A stretch of 64,000 nt of DNA from positions 1 to 64,000 of the forward strand of contig JBDVOA010000043.1 of the NCBI GenBank assembly GCA_039969355.1, given 5' to 3'. Shown here in pieces: positions 44,401-53,585 of this stretch. Positions within the stretch are counted from its first letter, which is position 1; the number at the start of each line of letters is the position of its first letter. The stretch is from JL08 sp039969355. Its GTDB lineage: Bacteria; Pseudomonadota; Alphaproteobacteria; Rhodobacterales; Rhodobacteraceae. The position numbers and the translations under genes are program-made. Under the pieces are notes generated by a model. That model saw only the letters and a program-made list of their open reading frames with translations, was not told where the DNA came from and made no database searches.

Positions 44401-44925
44401 ATGAAACTTCCACTCTCAATCTTGTTCGTTTGCGTTGTGGCTGCTTGCGGCAGCTCCGGTGGTTCACAAGGACCTGGCGGAGGCGGCCCGGCCAACACTG
44501 TACCGCTGAGCAATGCGCCACAATCGCCCACTCCGGCGGGTTCTACCAACAACGTGGCCTTTGGTGGTTTGCTGAACAACGTCCGATTGGCCAACAGTGC
44601 TGCACCTGTGGTTTTTGACGCCCGATTGGCCAATGCAGCGCAAGGTCACGCAGACGACATGTTGGCGCAGGACTATTTCAGCCACACAGGTCGCAATGGA
44701 TCCTCTCCCGGAGATCGCATTACAGCCGCCGGATACAATTGGCGGACTTACGGTGAGAATATTGCACAGGGCCAATCTTCGCAGGCGCAGGTATTGCAAG
44801 CGTGGACGAACTCTCCCGGCCATCATGCGAATAACATCAATCCGGCCTTTGAAGATTTTGGACTGGCCAAGGCGGGGTCCGGTTCTGACGCCAGGTGGGT
44901 TTTGGTATTGGCGGCAGAGCAATAA
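44401..44925 (+). CDS. CAP/SCP-domain lipoprotein
   Basis: A 174-aa protein with a lipobox (VVAAC, Cys16), a Gly/Ser-Pro linker to about residue 45, and a CAP (SCP/PR-1-like) domain with ARLANAAQGHADDMLAQDYF, HTGRNG, GENIAQG and NSPGHHANNINPAFEDFGLA. Bacterial CAP proteins are exported; their activity is unclear. It is divergent from the Slam-like gene (283 bp between starts), which suggests, without proving, a surface-display partnership. AAGAGGCACCC precedes the ATG. Confidence 0.85.
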   Translation: MKLPLSILFVCVVAACGSSGGSQGPGGGGPANTVPLSNAPQSPTPAGSTNNVAFGGLLNNVRLANSAAPVVFDARLANAAQGHADDMLAQDYFSHTGRNGSSPGDRITAAGYNWRTYGENIAQGQSSQAQVLQAWTNSPGHHANNINPAFEDFGLAKAGSGSDARWVLVLAAEQ

Positions 44926-44980
44926 TGCGATGAAGTGGTTCGTCAGGCGTTCTTAAACGATACGTCGTCGCGCTGCTGAT

Positions 44981-45739
44981 TTACTGAAGAGACAATGGCG
45001 TTTGACAGAGACTACCAAAATTCGGAATCCCCTCCGTCACTCCCGCCAGATGCAGCATATGCCAGCCAAGAGCCAGATTGCTGGAGATCACGGGCACACC
45101 AATTCGGTCTTCCGCTTTCTTGATGATGCGCAGACAACGAAGGTTGGTGCATGAAACCACGACGGCATCACATGGGGACTCTGCGGCGACACGTTCGATT
45201 GCCGCAGTAATCGCGCTCTCTGTAATCCGAGCAACAACACTGTCGTCGCCTTCCTCGAAGGATCCGAACCCGGCGATTTCAAAACCTGCTTCTTCAAGCC
45301 GCTGGCGCATCCGCATTGAAACTTCGGGAACGTAGGGTGTGATAAACCCAAGCCGGCGTGCCCCAAGCGAGCGTCCCGCAGCAATAATTGCAGCTATTGG
45401 ATCACTCACCTTTGCATTCGGAAACACAGTCTGTATGGCGCGGGAAACGTTTTCCGAACCGATCACTGTCGACGCTGATGTGCACCCATAGCCGATCACG
45501 TCAAAATCGAGCGACGATGGCAGCAATCGGGCCGATTCCGGAAGATCCTGCTCCATACGAGCCAGCGTATCAGAGCGAATTTCGCGCACCATCGGAATAC
45601 GGCTGTGATAAAGGGCGACGCCGTCCAGTGCCATCAATTGGGTAAATTCCGGCTCCAGCGTTTCGTCGGTTTCCAGAACGATAATGCCCAATTTGGCCTG
45701 GGCGCCAAGACCACTGTCCGTCTCAAAATCGAGCTTCAT
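44981..45739 (-). CDS. Asp/Glu racemase-superfamily enzyme (maleate isomerase/arylmalonate decarboxylase-like)
   Basis: A 252-aa cytosolic enzyme with two active-site Cys regions, DVIGYGCTSASTVIG and AVVVSCTNLRCL, as in maleate cis-trans isomerase and EutA-type proteins. Such enzymes isomerise, racemise or decarboxylate small carboxylic acids through Cys thiolates. It is third in a minus-strand operon after M20 and M24 hydrolases, 9 bp after the M24 stop. The exact substrate is not readable. Confidence 0.8.
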   Translation of the reverse strand: MKLDFETDSGLGAQAKLGIIVLETDETLEPEFTQLMALDGVALYHSRIPMVREIRSDTLARMEQDLPESARLLPSSLDFDVIGYGCTSASTVIGSENVSRAIQTVFPNAKVSDPIAAIIAAGRSLGARRLGFITPYVPEVSMRMRQRLEEAGFEIAGFGSFEEGDDSVVARITESAITAAIERVAAESPCDAVVVSCTNLRCLRIIKKAEDRIGVPVISSNLALGWHMLHLAGVTEGIPNFGSLCQTPLSLQ

Positions 45740-45748
45740 CTTTATTCC

Positions 45749-46915
45749 TCATATGATCAGAAGTTCCGGGGACGCACGTCGTGACAAAAGCTGCGAACCC
45801 TCTGCACGCACCACAATGTTCTCCTCATGTACCATAATGCGGCCATCTCCATAGTTCAGTGACGGTTCCAACGTCAGAACCATATTTTCCTGGATCACGG
45901 TTGTGTCAAAGGCGGCGTGCGACGGCCATTCAGTCAACTGCATGCCCAGGCCGTGCCCCAGACGTCCAACGTCGCCGCCATCTCCGTCCAGTTCCGCGAT
46001 CACAGTTTGCATCGCGTGAAATAGTTCCTTGCATGTAGTGCCGGGGCGGGCAGCGGCGATCCCGACCTCAGTTGCGCGCCAAAGAACATCATAGGCGCGA
46101 CGCGATGCATCATCAGCTTCTCCTATGGCGAAATTCCTGTCGAAATCGCAGAAGTATCCATCCCATGTTGCACCGGTGTCCAACATCAGTATGTCGCCGC
46201 GCGCCAATGGGCGGCGGGACGGCGGCGATATAACGTCCCGATAGCCACCTTGATCCGCACCCCCGACGAGGTATGAAACATCATCAGCCCCCTGATCCAG
46301 AGCTTCGCGCCTGAACGAGCGAAACAGATCTTCCAAAGGTTGGCCTTCATGGGCAAGGTCAGGCACTCTGGAAAATGTGCGTGACCCGATTGCGCAGATA
46401 TGTGCGATCTTTTCGATCTCTGGTTCGGTTTTCACCATCCGCAAAGAACGGATCAGTGCTGTTGAATCCGCGACCTTTAATCCCGCAAGTCCGCTCATAA
46501 GTCGCTCATAGTCGCCAAGCGGCATACGCAATGAGGTCTCATGGCCCTTCATTACTCCGATGGTCGCGCCAGAATTGGCGAGCGGCGTCAGTAAGTCAGT
46601 CAGCAAACTCAGCCCGTCATCCTGAGGCGCCGGAGCGCTCCAGGTTCGGATATCATCCACCCATGTACTTCGCATCAGTTCGGCGCCAATTTCAGGGATG
46701 ATCGCGATGGGCTTTCCTGCCGCAGGCACAAACAGAAACCACGGTCGTGTCGGGCTTTGCCAGAACAATGTGTGAAAGCCGCTGAAATAGCGGACTTCCG
46801 GCTCGGTCATCAGCAGCAGGCCGGCCATACCAGTTACTGCCATTCCAGCTTGCGCACGCTTCGTACGGGCTGCAAATTCGTTTTCCTCAAATCCTCTGGT
46901 TGGTTTGTCAGACAC
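45749..46915 (-). CDS. M24-family hydrolase (Xaa-Pro peptidase/creatinase fold)
   Basis: A 388-aa protein with an N-terminal creatinase-like domain and a pita-bread C-terminal domain. All five metal ligands are present: Asp in LMLDTGATWDG, Asp in FCDFDRNFA, His in LGHGLGMQLTEWPS, Glu in LTLEPSLNYG and Glu in MVHEENIVV. It therefore should be a dinuclear-metal enzyme, cleaving a peptide or amide-like bond. The GTG start is three bases after the M20 stop codon, so the two are tightly coupled. Confidence 0.85.
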   Translation of the reverse strand: MSDKPTRGFEENEFAARTKRAQAGMAVTGMAGLLLMTEPEVRYFSGFHTLFWQSPTRPWFLFVPAAGKPIAIIPEIGAELMRSTWVDDIRTWSAPAPQDDGLSLLTDLLTPLANSGATIGVMKGHETSLRMPLGDYERLMSGLAGLKVADSTALIRSLRMVKTEPEIEKIAHICAIGSRTFSRVPDLAHEGQPLEDLFRSFRREALDQGADDVSYLVGGADQGGYRDVISPPSRRPLARGDILMLDTGATWDGYFCDFDRNFAIGEADDASRRAYDVLWRATEVGIAAARPGTTCKELFHAMQTVIAELDGDGGDVGRLGHGLGMQLTEWPSHAAFDTTVIQENMVLTLEPSLNYGDGRIMVHEENIVVRAEGSQLLSRRASPELLII

Positions 46916-46917
46916 AA

Positions 46918-48063
46918 TTAGTCCTTTCGGGCAGGCAGCCGGTCACGCACCAACTGGGCCCAGAACTCTGCGCCAATCGGCAGCAAAGCGTCGTTGAAGT
47001 CATAGTCTGAAGCATGCAGCGGTTGGCCGTGCGGGCCTGTTTCACCGTTCCCAAGCAACAGGAAACAGCCCGGAACAGCCGCACAGAAATGAGCAAAGTC
47101 CTCCGAGAAGCTCATCGGCGGGCGTTCTTGGATAATCTCGCATCCTGCCGCAGCCGCAGCACGATAAACAGCTTCTGTTGGTATGTCTGCGTTGATTGTT
47201 TCAACAAACTGAGTGTCAAAGCCGACGATAGCCTGAACGCCATGCGCCGTCGCGACACCCTTCGCGATTTGGCACATGAACTTTTGAATGTCAGCGCGGT
47301 CGCATGGCGATCTGGCACGATAATCACCCTTCAGGGTGGCGTGGCCGGGCAAAACATTGCGCTGACCATCCGTCAGAAATTCTGTCACTGAGATCACGGC
47401 GCCCGCACCCGGGGCCAGCTTGCGGGCTACAATAGTTTGTAAGGAAGTCACAATTTCGGCCCCTACAGTGATGGCGTCCACCCCTACCTGAGGCATTGAG
47501 GCATGCCCACCACGACCCTGAATGTCGATCTCGAACAGAGTTTCGCTATTGCAGATGATGCCCTTTCGGGTCGAAATCTGTCCAACCGGCGCGCCCGGCA
47601 GATTGTGAATGGCGAAGATTTCATCGACTGGAAACCGTTCAAGCACCCCTTCGTCGATCATGGCCTGCGCGCCGAGCCCGTGTTCTTCATTGGGTTGAAA
47701 GATCAACACGACCGTGCCGTCAAAATCCGGGGACAGCGCCAAACGCTCGGCTGCACCGAGAAGCATCGCCGAGTGCCCATCATGCCCGCAGGCGTGCATA
47801 ACACCCGGCTTGCCGGAGACGTAGTCATGCGCCGATGTCTCGGTGATAGGCAGCGCGTCCATGTCAGCGCGCAATCCAATGGCCTTGTTGCCACCTCCGG
47901 AGCGCAGCACCCCGACAACACCCGCACCCTGATGAACGTCGAATCCAAGCGTCTGCAAGCGCTCGGCGACCAAAGCCTTCGTGCGTACCTCCTGAAATCC
48001 CAGTTCTGGATTCCGATGTAAGTCATGCCGAAGCAAAGCCAACCGGGCTTCAAAGTCTGCCAT
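46918..48063 (-). CDS. M20-family amidohydrolase (hippurate hydrolase/aminoacylase-like)
   Basis: A 381-aa metal-dependent amidohydrolase with LRADMDALPITE, MHACGHDGHSAMLLGAAERL, PNEEHGLGAQAMIDEG and the dimerisation domain segment GRGGHASMPQVGVDA. These remove acyl groups from N-acyl amino acids. ATG 48063 (MADFEARL) is favoured over 48081 because AGAAAG lies upstream. It is the first gene of an operon with M24 and racemase-family genes, behind an Lrp regulator. Confidence 0.87.
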   Translation of the reverse strand: MADFEARLALLRHDLHRNPELGFQEVRTKALVAERLQTLGFDVHQGAGVVGVLRSGGGNKAIGLRADMDALPITETSAHDYVSGKPGVMHACGHDGHSAMLLGAAERLALSPDFDGTVVLIFQPNEEHGLGAQAMIDEGVLERFPVDEIFAIHNLPGAPVGQISTRKGIICNSETLFEIDIQGRGGHASMPQVGVDAITVGAEIVTSLQTIVARKLAPGAGAVISVTEFLTDGQRNVLPGHATLKGDYRARSPCDRADIQKFMCQIAKGVATAHGVQAIVGFDTQFVETINADIPTEAVYRAAAAAGCEIIQERPPMSFSEDFAHFCAAVPGCFLLLGNGETGPHGQPLHASDYDFNDALLPIGAEFWAQLVRDRLPARKD

Positions 48064-48260
48064 CACAGGTATCTTTCTCATTGACTAAGCCAAAAACTAC
48101 ACCATTACTGCGCGTGATTTGCATCGCGTTTTGCTTTGGCTTGCATTATTTTTTGCATTCAGCCGCCAATGGGTGAAAAGACCTACATATCTGGTAACGC
48201 GTCATGACGGCAGTGTGCCGTAAACCAGACCCAAACCAATGGTTATTCTGTAAATTATTT

Positions 48261-48725
48261 TCAGATCGGCAAGCCAAGGCCGACTTTTGCTCGATCCATC
48301 GCCACAGACGTCCGGAACCGGCGAACATTGGAGTTTTCAAAGAACAAGCGCTGTGTGAGCATCTCGAAATCCTGCATGTCTTTCGCGGTACAAATCAGAA
48401 TGAAATCAGCTTCTCCCGTGACGTAATAACATTGCTGTACCTGTGGTTCGGCCTTCGCCCGTTTACGGAACAAATCAAGTTGCTGAAGCGATTCACGATC
48501 AAGCTCGACCAAAACGATGAACGTCATCTTGTAGTCGAAGCCTGCAGGGTCAAGCACGGCAATCTCTTTTTCGATGAGCTTGCCGTCTCGCAGGCGTTTT
48601 AGCCTGCGTTGCACTGATGGAACCGAAAGGCCGCACACATGTGCAAGTTGCTCCAACCCAATTCGGCAATCATTTTGAAGCGTGCGAAGAATCGTAAGGT
48701 CGGTCTCGTCACTAATCTGATTCAT
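48261..48725 (-). CDS. Lrp/AsnC-family regulator
   Basis: A 154-aa Lrp protein. The N-terminal HTH (ILRTLQNDCRIGLEQLAHVC, VPSVQRRLKRLRDGKL) is followed by an RAM amino-acid-sensing domain (QCYYVTGEADFILICTAKDM). It is upstream of the M20-M24-racemase operon on the same strand and divergent from the PLP-enzyme gene (about 100 bp between starts). It therefore probably controls both in response to an amino acid. Confidence 0.88.
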   Translation of the reverse strand: MNQISDETDLTILRTLQNDCRIGLEQLAHVCGLSVPSVQRRLKRLRDGKLIEKEIAVLDPAGFDYKMTFIVLVELDRESLQQLDLFRKRAKAEPQVQQCYYVTGEADFILICTAKDMQDFEMLTQRLFFENSNVRRFRTSVAMDRAKVGLGLPI

Positions 48726-48825
48726 GTTTCCCTCAATCGACTTTGGCCATGATCGTGCAAAATATTATCGATTCTGAAAGGAAAAACGAGAAAAACCATC
48801 ACAGGTGATCTTTATATTCTTAGCC

Positions 48826-49875
48826 ATGACAAGCACTGACGATCTCACGTTTTCCCCCGACTTCGAACGCGCCTTACGGTTTTTCCGAACACAGGACGAC
48901 TATACGCCCTCCCCTTTGCGCGAGATCGCAGGCCCGGACGGTATTACTGTTTTGGCCAAAGACGAAACTGGTCGTCTGGGTCTTGGCGCCTTTAAGGCAC
49001 TTGGTGCGCCCTACGCTGTCGCACGGATCATCGAAAGGGCATGGGAGCGTAAAACCGGCGAAGCTCTGACACCGGACCGCTTGACCGATTCGGATGTCCG
49101 TGACTTTGCAACAAGCTTGACTTTTGTCTGCGCAAGCGCGGGAAATCACGGCATGGGCGTTGCTGCAGGCGCGCTTGCCGCTGGCGCCCAATCTCGTATC
49201 CACCTTGCCCGAACCGTACCGGCAAGTTTTGCCGACAGGCTCCGAAGTCTTGGTGCAGAGGTGGAGTGGTCGGGGGTTGTATACGAAGAAAGCGTGGCCG
49301 AAGCCATTGCAGATGCAGACCGAAATGGCGGCATTCTTTTGGCAGACGGTACCTGGCCTGGGTACACCGATATCCCAAAGTGGGTCATGGAAGGATATTG
49401 TGTCATCGCCGAAGAATTGCGTGCCTCTTTTGAAGCTGACGGGCGTTGGCCGACGCACGTTTATTTGCAAGCCGGTGTCGGGGGACTCGCTGCTGCCATG
49501 GCGCATATGATCCGCCTGAATTGGGCTGAACAACCGCTGTTGATCGTTGTCGAACCCGAGGCCGCAGCATGCCTGCAGGCTAGCCATAAAGCGGGCAAAG
49601 CGACGCGTGCGGACGGACCAGAATCTAGTATGGGGCGGCTCGACTGTAAGGAACCATCGATCGTGGCATGGGACGTATTGGAACGCTGCGACGTGTCTTA
49701 TGAAACCCTCTCAGAAGACCAAGGTCTGATTGCCGCCGTCACCGTAACCGATCTTGGCATTGCAACCACGCCTTCTGGTGCAGCCGGATATGGCGCGCTT
49801 TTCAAGGTTTGCAAAAACAGTCCACCTGACACGGGCTATCGCCCTCTTGTCATTATTTCAGAAGGTCCCGCATAG
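48826..49875 (+). CDS. PLP-dependent diaminopropionate ammonia-lyase-like enzyme
   Basis: A 349-aa fold-type II PLP enzyme. The Schiff-base Lys lies in LGLGAFKALGAPYAVARI, the phosphate-contact/Asn loop in CASAGNHGMGVAAG, and the Gly loop in LQAGVGGLAAAMAH. This matches 2,3-diaminopropionate ammonia-lyase, which eliminates ammonia to give pyruvate; related substrates (D-Ser, other beta-substituted amino acids) are possible. I favour ATG 48826, though no clear ribosome site precedes it. GTG 48805 is an alternative. It is divergent from the Lrp gene. Confidence 0.82.
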   Translation: MTSTDDLTFSPDFERALRFFRTQDDYTPSPLREIAGPDGITVLAKDETGRLGLGAFKALGAPYAVARIIERAWERKTGEALTPDRLTDSDVRDFATSLTFVCASAGNHGMGVAAGALAAGAQSRIHLARTVPASFADRLRSLGAEVEWSGVVYEESVAEAIADADRNGGILLADGTWPGYTDIPKWVMEGYCVIAEELRASFEADGRWPTHVYLQAGVGGLAAAMAHMIRLNWAEQPLLIVVEPEAAACLQASHKAGKATRADGPESSMGRLDCKEPSIVAWDVLERCDVSYETLSEDQGLIAAVTVTDLGIATTPSGAAGYGALFKVCKNSPPDTGYRPLVIISEGPA

Positions 49876-50055
49876 GAGCGAGGCATGAGATTTCGGCACT
49901 GCGATGCGCAATAATAGGATTTTCGTTTTTACTTTGTTAGCGTCGGTCCAGTGCGCCATGGCGAGCGGGAAAACACGGAAAATGGGCCCCGAAAAAGACG
50001 GAGCAACCTCATCGGCGTGATGTGGCAATACCCCCATCAAAATTGACCAGCGGCC

Positions 50056-52743
50056 TTATTGTGCTGCCAAGGCAACGGTTTGCGGCAATCTAACCCTGAA
50101 ACCGGCACCTTCTAAATTGGCCATGTAAGAAATGTCTCCGTTCAGCCGGTTCATGATCTGGCGGCAAATCGCCAGACCCAAACCTGCGCCTTTGACTTTT
50201 TGGTCGCTGACGCGGGAAAATTTTTCAAAGATAAGCGCTTGCGCGTCAGTTGGTATGCCAGAGCCGTTGTCAACAAAATCAATGTCAACAAAACCAGGCT
50301 CGAGCCTTACAGAAATGGTAAGTTGGGGCTGCTTGGCATCGCAATATTTTTGCGCATTGGCGATCAGATTGATAAAAACCTGACAAAGCCGATCAAGGTC
50401 TGTCTTGAGTTGGATGTCTGCATTCGCCTGCGGCAGTTTGATCGTCAGGCTTGTCTCTTCACCTGCCAGTGCTGCCGCAATTGCTTGATCCAACGTGTCC
50501 GCTAATGAACCCTGCTTAATATTCAGACTAACCTGCCCGTGCTCCAGAACGCTCAGGTCCAACAAATCGTCCAGTAGTCGCGTCAGGCGAATGGCTTCGC
50601 CATGAATAACCGTGGCGTATTTTATCTTTTCTTCGGCCCCGATTGCCTCGGTATCACGAAGGATTTCCGAAAACGCTCGAATAGACGTCATGGGCGTGCG
50701 CAATTCATGGCTGATCTGGGAAAGAAACGCGTCTTTTTGAACACTGAGCTGAGTTAGTTTTTTGTTTGCTTCGCGCAGTTGTCGCGCCGTTCGGCTAAGC
50801 TCGCTGGATTTTGCCTCAAGCTGACTTGAATATTCCATCATCTGCGCGGATTCGTCCGCAACAGCCATCAGATCATGAACGGACACGCGCGCCCCACCTA
50901 CGATCTGACCCACCATTGCATGGGCCGTGGCAGCACCCACGGAACCCGCAAGTTCACGTTCAAGACGCTGCAAAAAGTCTGGCGATGGTTCAGGTAAATG
51001 TTCAGGGAGACCCTGCCTGACAGATTCCGCATGGAAAAAGGCTCGGGCTTCAGCCGAGCCGACTAGACGTTGCGCCATGATTAACAAATCTTCGCTTTGG
51101 GCCACCGTACCCGTCCAACTTTGCGGGTTTGCGGAATGCGCGAACACATTCACAAATTGTGCGCCCTGCAATCGCTCTAACGGATTTGGAAAACTCACCA
51201 ATGAAATCAGGCAAAAGAATGCCGTGTTCAGGGAAAGGCTCCAGAAAACAGCGTGTACCATCGGATCGAGACCTTCAATTCCGAACAACGCGTGAGGGCG
51301 CGTCCAGTTTAGACCCAGTAGCCCTTGTTCAAACACTTGATTTGATAACACTGCGCCCGGCCCAAAGCTTGGCATCAGCATAGTATAAAACCACATTGCG
51401 AATCCAACACACAGGCCTGCAACTGCGCCGGTACGCGTGGCTCCGCGCCAAAAAATTCCTCCCAGCAACGCCGGCAAAAATTGGGCAACGCCAGCGAACG
51501 AAATCAGGCCAATTGCGGCCAGTGCAGAGCTGCCACCAGAAAACAGATAGTACGCATACCCCAACGCCAGAATTCCACAGATTGACAACCGCCTCGCGAG
51601 GATGACAACGTTTCTAACGTCACCCGACACCGACGCCCCAGCGCCGCGCTGGCTAAACCAAATGGGCATCACAATGTGATTTGATACCATGGTTGATAAT
51701 GCCAGCGTTGCTACGATCACCATGGATGTAGCAGACGAAAAACCTCCTAAAAATGACAACAAAGCCAACCCACCCTGACCTTCGGCAAGTGGTACCGTCA
51801 AAACGAATAAATCCGGGTTGGACCCCGCGGGAAGTAAATCGAGACCAATGACTGCTATCGGAACGACAAACAGGCTCATCAACATAAGGTAGATCGGAAA
51901 TGCCCAAGCTGCGGTCTGTAGGTGCCGTTCGTCGTCATTCTCAACCACCAGCACCTGAAACATCCGCGGCAAACAAACAAACGCGGCGGCGGAAAGAACA
52001 GTCAATGTCGCCCAGCGGCTGCGATCCATTTGCCATTCACCCAAAGCGGATGCGTCCACACGTGCCAGCATTTCCCCCATGCCGTCAGCCACGCCCCAAA
52101 CCACAAATACGCCAACCGCCAACAGCGCAATTAGCTTAACAACAGCTTCTACGGCGATGGCGAGTACAACGCCATGATGGCGTTCATTGGCATTCAAATT
52201 TCGGGTGCCAAACAAAATGGCGAAGAGCGCCAGACCGGTAGCAACCCAAAGCCCTGAGTATTCGCGATCAAGTGCAAGTGCATTCGGATCCTGTGGTGGC
52301 GCAAAGGCGGAAATCGACAGCGTTACAGATTGAAGTTGTAGCGCGATGTAGGGCGTCACCCCGACAACGGCCATGACGGTGACGATGATCGCCAGAAGGT
52401 TCGATTTTCCGTAGCGCGACGAAATGAGGTCGGCAATGGACGTGGCCCGTTGTGCGCGACCAATTCGCACTAGTTTACGCAACAGCCACCACCAGCCAAG
52501 CATGACAAGCGAAGGGCCCAGATAGATAGTCACATATTCCAACCCTGACCGAGCTGCGTATCCAACAGCGCCGTAGAACGTCCATCCCGTGCAATAGATC
52601 GAAAGAGACAAAGTGTAGACCAAAGGAGAGCGAAGCCATCCCCCTTTCCCACGAGCGGCGGCCCGGTCGGCAGCAAATGCCACGGCAAACAGAAATGCAA
52701 CGTAGCCCAGACACGCAGCAACGAGCAGATTCAGCGTCGCCAT
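50056..52743 (-). CDS. Sodium-symporter/histidine-kinase fusion (CbrA-like)
   Basis: An 895-aa membrane sensor. The N-terminal ~560 residues form a sodium:solute-symporter domain with 12-13 helices. A STAC-like linker follows (about 600-690, ARAFFHAESVRQGLPEHLPE). The kinase core has H-box QISHELRTPMTSIRAFSEIL, N-box NLIANAQKYCD and G-boxes DNGSGIP and GAGLGLAICRQI. It has no receiver domain. The start overlaps the stop of the small membrane gene (TGATG). It may sense or transport a nutrient and signal through the receiver encoded upstream. Confidence 0.88.
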   Translation of the reverse strand: MATLNLLVAACLGYVAFLFAVAFAADRAAARGKGGWLRSPLVYTLSLSIYCTGWTFYGAVGYAARSGLEYVTIYLGPSLVMLGWWWLLRKLVRIGRAQRATSIADLISSRYGKSNLLAIIVTVMAVVGVTPYIALQLQSVTLSISAFAPPQDPNALALDREYSGLWVATGLALFAILFGTRNLNANERHHGVVLAIAVEAVVKLIALLAVGVFVVWGVADGMGEMLARVDASALGEWQMDRSRWATLTVLSAAAFVCLPRMFQVLVVENDDERHLQTAAWAFPIYLMLMSLFVVPIAVIGLDLLPAGSNPDLFVLTVPLAEGQGGLALLSFLGGFSSATSMVIVATLALSTMVSNHIVMPIWFSQRGAGASVSGDVRNVVILARRLSICGILALGYAYYLFSGGSSALAAIGLISFAGVAQFLPALLGGIFWRGATRTGAVAGLCVGFAMWFYTMLMPSFGPGAVLSNQVFEQGLLGLNWTRPHALFGIEGLDPMVHAVFWSLSLNTAFFCLISLVSFPNPLERLQGAQFVNVFAHSANPQSWTGTVAQSEDLLIMAQRLVGSAEARAFFHAESVRQGLPEHLPEPSPDFLQRLERELAGSVGAATAHAMVGQIVGGARVSVHDLMAVADESAQMMEYSSQLEAKSSELSRTARQLREANKKLTQLSVQKDAFLSQISHELRTPMTSIRAFSEILRDTEAIGAEEKIKYATVIHGEAIRLTRLLDDLLDLSVLEHGQVSLNIKQGSLADTLDQAIAAALAGEETSLTIKLPQANADIQLKTDLDRLCQVFINLIANAQKYCDAKQPQLTISVRLEPGFVDIDFVDNGSGIPTDAQALIFEKFSRVSDQKVKGAGLGLAICRQIMNRLNGDISYMANLEGAGFRVRLPQTVALAAQ

Positions 52744-53069
52744 CAGTCCAATCCATCTGGCCCGTTTTGGGCGAGGTCGTTTGAGTTTTCCGACGAGTTT
52801 GAACGCGTCTTGAGCCATATGCAAATGGCAACGAGGATCATACCAAGCCAAACGAGGAAAATGTAAAGGATCGCCGAAGACATGGCGACAGGCTGCGCGG
52901 ATGTCGAATTTCCGGTCGGCCAGAGCAATGGAATCATCCACAGGATCACACCAAGAACCGGAAGAACACGTGCGGCATCAATCAGACGACGGCGGCGATA
53001 GGATTGCGGTTCAAGAAATATTGGTCGAGTTGGAGCGCCACGCTCCAACGCCTTTTCCTCTTCAGCCAT
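52743..53069 (-). CDS. Small two-helix membrane protein coupled to the sensor kinase
   Basis: A 108-aa protein with a charged N-terminus (about 35 residues), two hydrophobic helices (VLPVLGVILWMIPLLW and AILYIFLVWLGMILVAICIW) and a polar tail. AGAGGGAGT precedes ATG 53069. It overlaps the symporter-kinase gene by one base, so it is likely a small partner subunit of that sensor, comparable in position to small subunits of sodium symporters. I do not recognise the family by sequence. Confidence 0.65.
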   Translation of the reverse strand: MAEEEKALERGAPTRPIFLEPQSYRRRRLIDAARVLPVLGVILWMIPLLWPTGNSTSAQPVAMSSAILYIFLVWLGMILVAICIWLKTRSNSSENSNDLAQNGPDGLD

Positions 53070-53118
53070 ACTCCCTCTCAAGCTCTCACGAACGGGGCAA
53101 TTTGAAAGTGCCCGTCAC

Positions 53119-53487
53119 TCATGGCCTGACCAGTTCGCGTACAGCGTCCAAAACTTCGGCATTTGAAAATGGTTTGGTCATGAATCTACTCGCACCGGCC
53201 TTTTCTGCCATTTCGCGATCTCGTGACTGACCGCGCGCTGTTAACATCAAGACCGGCAAAGTTTTGGTTTGCGGGTTGGCGCGCAGTTCTGTCAGAATTT
53301 CGAAGCCGCTTTTGCCGGGCAACATCACGTCGAGGATTACCAGGTCCGGACAAGACGAGTGTACAGTCTCAACTGCATCGTGCCCATTGGAATGCGTGTC
53401 CACCTGCCATCCATCACGTGATAACAAAAAACGGATAGCTTCGCTGATGTTAGGTTCATCTTCTATCAAGAGGACATGGCGTCCCAT
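53119..53487 (-). CDS. Stand-alone response regulator (receiver domain only)
   Basis: A 122-aa CheY-like receiver: acidic pocket VLLIEDEPN, phospho-acceptor Asp in LVILDVMLPGKSG, Thr in LMLTARG and Lys in FMTKPFSNAE. No output domain follows. GGAGGGGGCTAAG fixes the start at 53487. It lies between the XRE regulator and the symporter kinase, whose partner it probably is; its output must be another protein. Confidence 0.88.
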   Translation of the reverse strand: MGRHVLLIEDEPNISEAIRFLLSRDGWQVDTHSNGHDAVETVHSSCPDLVILDVMLPGKSGFEILTELRANPQTKTLPVLMLTARGQSRDREMAEKAGASRFMTKPFSNAEVLDAVRELVRP

Positions 53488-53585
53488 CTTAGCCCCCTCC
53501 AATAGGACCGCATAGCGCAATGCCGGGATCATGGCACCGTCATTGCAAAATGCTGGGCTGACTATCTCCAGTTTCAATACCCATG

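Noticed and set aside
45749..46915. M24 protein as ectoine hydrolase (EutD/DoeA) or DMSP lyase DddP
   Set aside because: Its N-terminal and active-site surroundings do not resemble the sequences of those enzymes as I recall them; only the general M24 metal ligands fit.
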